Origin: Marinibacterium profundimaris
Lineage (GTDB): Bacteria > Pseudomonadota > Alphaproteobacteria > Rhodobacterales > Rhodobacteraceae
NCBI RefSeq assembly: GCF_002210095.1
Contig: NZ_AQQR01000020.1
Span: 1 to 64,000, forward strand
Length of the DNA stretch: 64,000 nucleotides
Direction of reading: 5' to 3'
The position numbers and the translations under genes were made by a program. This document shows positions 61,846 through 64,000 of the stretch, piece by piece. Below the pieces are notes generated by a model. The model had not been told where the DNA came from, ran no database searches, and saw only the letters and a program-made list of their open reading frames with translations. Position 1 is the stretch's first letter. Each line of letters starts with the position of its first letter.

Positions 61846-63027
61846 TCAGACGTCGGTGCGCGGGCAAGACTTTGGATCCGGTCCAGAGGCGAAGCGGGCT
61901 TTCAGCAGGCATTCGTCGTATTCCGAGCGAACCTCGGAATCGAACACGATGCCGCCGCCTACGTTGAAGACGGCCTCTCCGCCTGCGTGCAGTGTGAGGG
62001 TGCGGATGGCAACATTGAAGCGCATCTCGCCGGACGGAGCGACGAACCCAATGGCCCCGCAATAGATGTCACGCGGACGACTTTCCAGCGCACGCAGGAT
62101 CTGCATCGCACGGATCTTCGGAGCTCCGGTGATCGAGCCGCAGGGAAAGAGCGCAGTGAAAGTATCGGAGACGGTCGTCTCCAGTGCCAGCCGCGCCCGA
62201 ACGCGGCTGACCATCTGATGCACTGTGGGATAGCTTTCGATCCGGAACATCTCGGGTACATGCAGCGTGCCCAATTGGCAGATGCGCGAGATATCGTTGC
62301 GCAGCAGGTCGACGATCATCAGGTTCTCGGCTTGGTTTTTCCCGTCCTGTCGCAAGGTCTCGGCAAGGGCGGCGTCTGCCTCGGGCGTCGATCCGCGCCC
62401 GATAGTGCCTTTCATCGGATGGGTCTCGATCCAGCCTTCCGCGTCTACCTGGAAGAACAGTTCAGGCGACCGTGAGAGGATGATGGGCCCACCCAAGTCG
62501 ATCAGTGCAGCATAGCGGACCGGCTGCCTGGCGGTCATTTCTTCGAACAGCGCTATCGGATCTCCCGACCATCGCGCGGAGAACGGGAAAGTCAGGTTCG
62601 CCTGGTAGCAATCGCCTGTGCGAAGGTGCCGGTGGACCCTTTCGAAACGCGACCTGTAATTCTCGAAGGACCATTCTGGCCGGACATCCGTCAAAGTCGC
62701 CTTGCCTGTTGCCCGTGTCCCTACCGATCCAGTCTCGGGCGCGTTGAAGACCCCCATGAGCACGAGCGGCAGGCGGCGGCCTCCGGGCATGATGTCACGC
62801 AATTTCGGCTCGAGTGCGTAACCGGCCTCGTAGCTCACGTAACCGGCACACCATTTCCCGGCCGCACGTGTGCGTTCCATCCGGTCGAGCGCGGCCTGGA
62901 CTTCGTCCGGATGGTCAGCGCGGATCACCTCGCGTGGTATGGCGAACCGCATCTCGGTACCGGTGAGGTCATCGCGCAGCAGAATGCTTGGCCCGTCCGC
63001 GCGATAGGCTGCTTCAGGCCTGTCCAT
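61846..63027 (-). CDS. pabB: Aminodeoxychorismate synthase component I
   Basis: A 393-residue chorismate-binding enzyme making 4-amino-4-deoxychorismate for folate. The motif THPMKGTIGRG with K206 is the PabB signature (anthranilate synthases have Ala there). Others: TGDCYQANLTFPF, NLMIVDLLRNDISRIC, FPCGSITGAPKIRAMQ and FNVGGGIVFDSE. No fused lyase domain is visible at this length. It starts within the end of the Dabb gene on the same strand. The 122 bases between pabB and nadA contain no clear signal. Confidence 0.93.
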   Translation of the reverse strand: MDRPEAAYRADGPSILLRDDLTGTEMRFAIPREVIRADHPDEVQAALDRMERTRAAGKWCAGYVSYEAGYALEPKLRDIMPGGRRLPLVLMGVFNAPETGSVGTRATGKATLTDVRPEWSFENYRSRFERVHRHLRTGDCYQANLTFPFSARWSGDPIALFEEMTARQPVRYAALIDLGGPIILSRSPELFFQVDAEGWIETHPMKGTIGRGSTPEADAALAETLRQDGKNQAENLMIVDLLRNDISRICQLGTLHVPEMFRIESYPTVHQMVSRVRARLALETTVSDTFTALFPCGSITGAPKIRAMQILRALESRPRDIYCGAIGFVAPSGEMRFNVAIRTLTLHAGGEAVFNVGGGIVFDSEVRSEYDECLLKARFASGPDPKSCPRTDV

Positions 63028-63331
63028 CGGGAGCCGTGAAGGCCTGGGCCTGATCGTAGTCTACAGCGAAGCGCAGTTCGCGCAGGGGTTTCACCCGGCG
63101 GATCGATTCCGCGTAGGTTTCGTGCGCCTTGTAGGCAGCCAGGGCCGCATCATCGGCGAATTCGCCGTAGACGACGACGTCGATTTCCTTGCTGTTTGGA
63201 TCTGACTTCCGATTGAGCGAGATTTCGAGGTGCTGGGCATGCGGGATGCCGGTGAGCATCTGGAGCCCTTTTCTGATAGATTCGATATTGTCGTTGTTGA
63301 TGGCGGTGAAGAAGACGATGTGGCGGATCAT
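63014..63331 (-). CDS. Dabb-family (stress-responsive alpha/beta barrel) protein
   Basis: A 105-residue protein with the Dabb signature: MIRHIVFFTAINNDNIESIR, then LEISLNRKSDPNSKEIDVVV and YGEFADDAALAAYKAHETY. The family forms ferredoxin-like dimers, and some members are enzymes or stress-related; the role here is unknown. The start at 63331 gives the family N-terminus; a longer frame to 63430 is not supported. It overlaps pabB by 14 bases. Confidence 0.87.
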   Translation of the reverse strand: MIRHIVFFTAINNDNIESIRKGLQMLTGIPHAQHLEISLNRKSDPNSKEIDVVVYGEFADDAALAAYKAHETYAESIRRVKPLRELRFAVDYDQAQAFTAPDGQA

Positions 63332-63514
63332 GGCAATCCCGGTTGGTTTCTGAGAACATGCGGATGCTCCCGACGCGTGGCCCGGAGTCGTCCGCAGACC
63401 GAGTTGTAGGGTCTGCCTCGCGTCGTTCAACCGGATAGTGCTGGGTCATAAAGGTGTGTGTCACCTGACCCTAGCCTGCCTTCTGGTCCTTCTCTGACCG
63501 GCGTCGCGCCATTC

Positions 63515-63640
63515 AAGAAGACTGGTGCCGACTACGATACGGCACCCAAACGCGACCACGGCTTCAACGTCGACCTCGGCAAGGATGCATATGAGGACGA
63601 TCCGTCCCTGCAGGCCACAATTTGTGGTCCCAAAGGCGCT
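63515..63640 (+). pseudogene. Decayed DUF736-like fragment
   Basis: The plus strand reads KKTGADYDTAPKRDHGFN and VDLGKDAYEDDPSLQATI, followed by GPKGA, clearly related to the C-terminal part of the DUF736 protein at 45517-45855 (KETGADYY, RDHGFNANLGK, LSLQAVIPWGPKDA). The start and first half are missing and one codon is deleted. A relic of a second copy. Confidence 0.75.
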
Positions 63641-63716
63641 GGCCTGCTCCCCTTGGTGTCCGCGTACTTCAACTCGTTCTGTTTAGGTTTTGTCGTCGCA
63701 TCGGTCAGGGTCTGCC

Positions 63717-63833
63717 CTAGATGCGGGAAAATTCTATCGGCAAGTTCGGTCCGCCAGACAAGAAATCGCCACTGATCTGAAGAGTTCGTGGGTCCCACTG
63801 GAGAGAACCCCATGCCAATATACCAATCTTCAT
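63717..63833 (-). pseudogene. Truncated gamma-glutamylcyclotransferase-like fragment
   Basis: The minus-strand frame starts at an ATG (63833) and gives 38 residues: MKIGILAWGSLQWDP, then GPNLPIEFSRI before a TAG. This matches the N-terminus of gamma-glutamylcyclotransferase-fold proteins (ILAYGSLxxDPG, LPIEFSRIS), which are normally over 150 residues. The rest is absent. Confidence 0.55.
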
Positions 63834-64000
63834 TCGTCCTCGACTTTGGATATGGGTTCTCCTTTGTCTTCTAGCGCGGTTATTCACTTGTCTATGGGTG
63901 CACGTGTCCACCACTCGACTTGCAAGGAACGCTGCCTTTCCATTGATGTCGATGCTACGTGCGGCGGCGCGACAGCTGGTAATCCACACCCGTCATCCGA

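Overview
The window looks like Rhodobacteraceae (Roseobacter-type alphaproteobacterial) DNA: GC-rich coding sequence, compact acyl-CoA catabolic operons, TRAP and Liv-type uptake systems, and a RepABC replication module with the plasmid-associated DUF1403, ScpB, DUF2493 and DUF736 genes. The RepABC genes suggest an extrachromosomal replicon (plasmid or chromid), or one that has integrated. This is an inference from gene content only.

Region 1 (1-39.7 kb) is a large acyl-CoA catabolic cluster. It holds six acyl-CoA dehydrogenases (two forming an overlapping alpha/beta pair), five crotonase-fold hydratases/isomerases, two MaoC hydratases, five class III CoA-transferase-family proteins (one resembling alpha-methylacyl-CoA racemase), two thiolase-fold/DUF35 pairs resembling the Ltp2/ChsH2 retro-aldolase, two short-chain dehydrogenases, two adenylate-forming enzymes, ETF, a TRAP transporter and a Liv-type ABC transporter with two binding proteins. 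The core at 13.9-21.0 kb has the gene content of a retro-aldol side-chain removal module such as the mycobacterial igr steroid operon, so the likely substrate is a branched or alicyclic carboxylic acid (steroid side chain, terpenoid or similar). No ring-cleavage genes are present. Five copies of a TCTAACA-nn-TGTTAGA palindrome, two of them degenerate, precede transcription units here and appear to define a local regulon. The regulator is not in the window.

Region 2 (39.8-45.9 kb) is a decayed junction: an IS66 transposase tail, one IS3-family element inserted in another with a perfect CTAT target duplication, a truncated strawberry-notch-like gene, a toprim gene with an internal stop, DUF2493, a broken unknown gene and DUF736.

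Region 3 (45.9-52.9 kb) is the RepABC module: repA, repB, an antisense RNA with a clear promoter and terminator, repC with an AT-rich internal origin candidate, and three copies of a parS-like repeat. A tyrosine recombinase, DUF1403 and ScpB follow.

Region 4 (53.0-56.2 kb) is a small accessory island that looks AT-richer: a HEPN protein, convergent with a P-loop ATPase, and a Fic protein coupled to a 72-residue partner.

Region 5 (56.3-63.3 kb) carries core biosynthesis: nadA-nadB-nadC and panB-panC (NAD and pantothenate), pabB and a Dabb protein. The window ends in a second, decayed DUF736 copy and a truncated gamma-glutamylcyclotransferase-like fragment.
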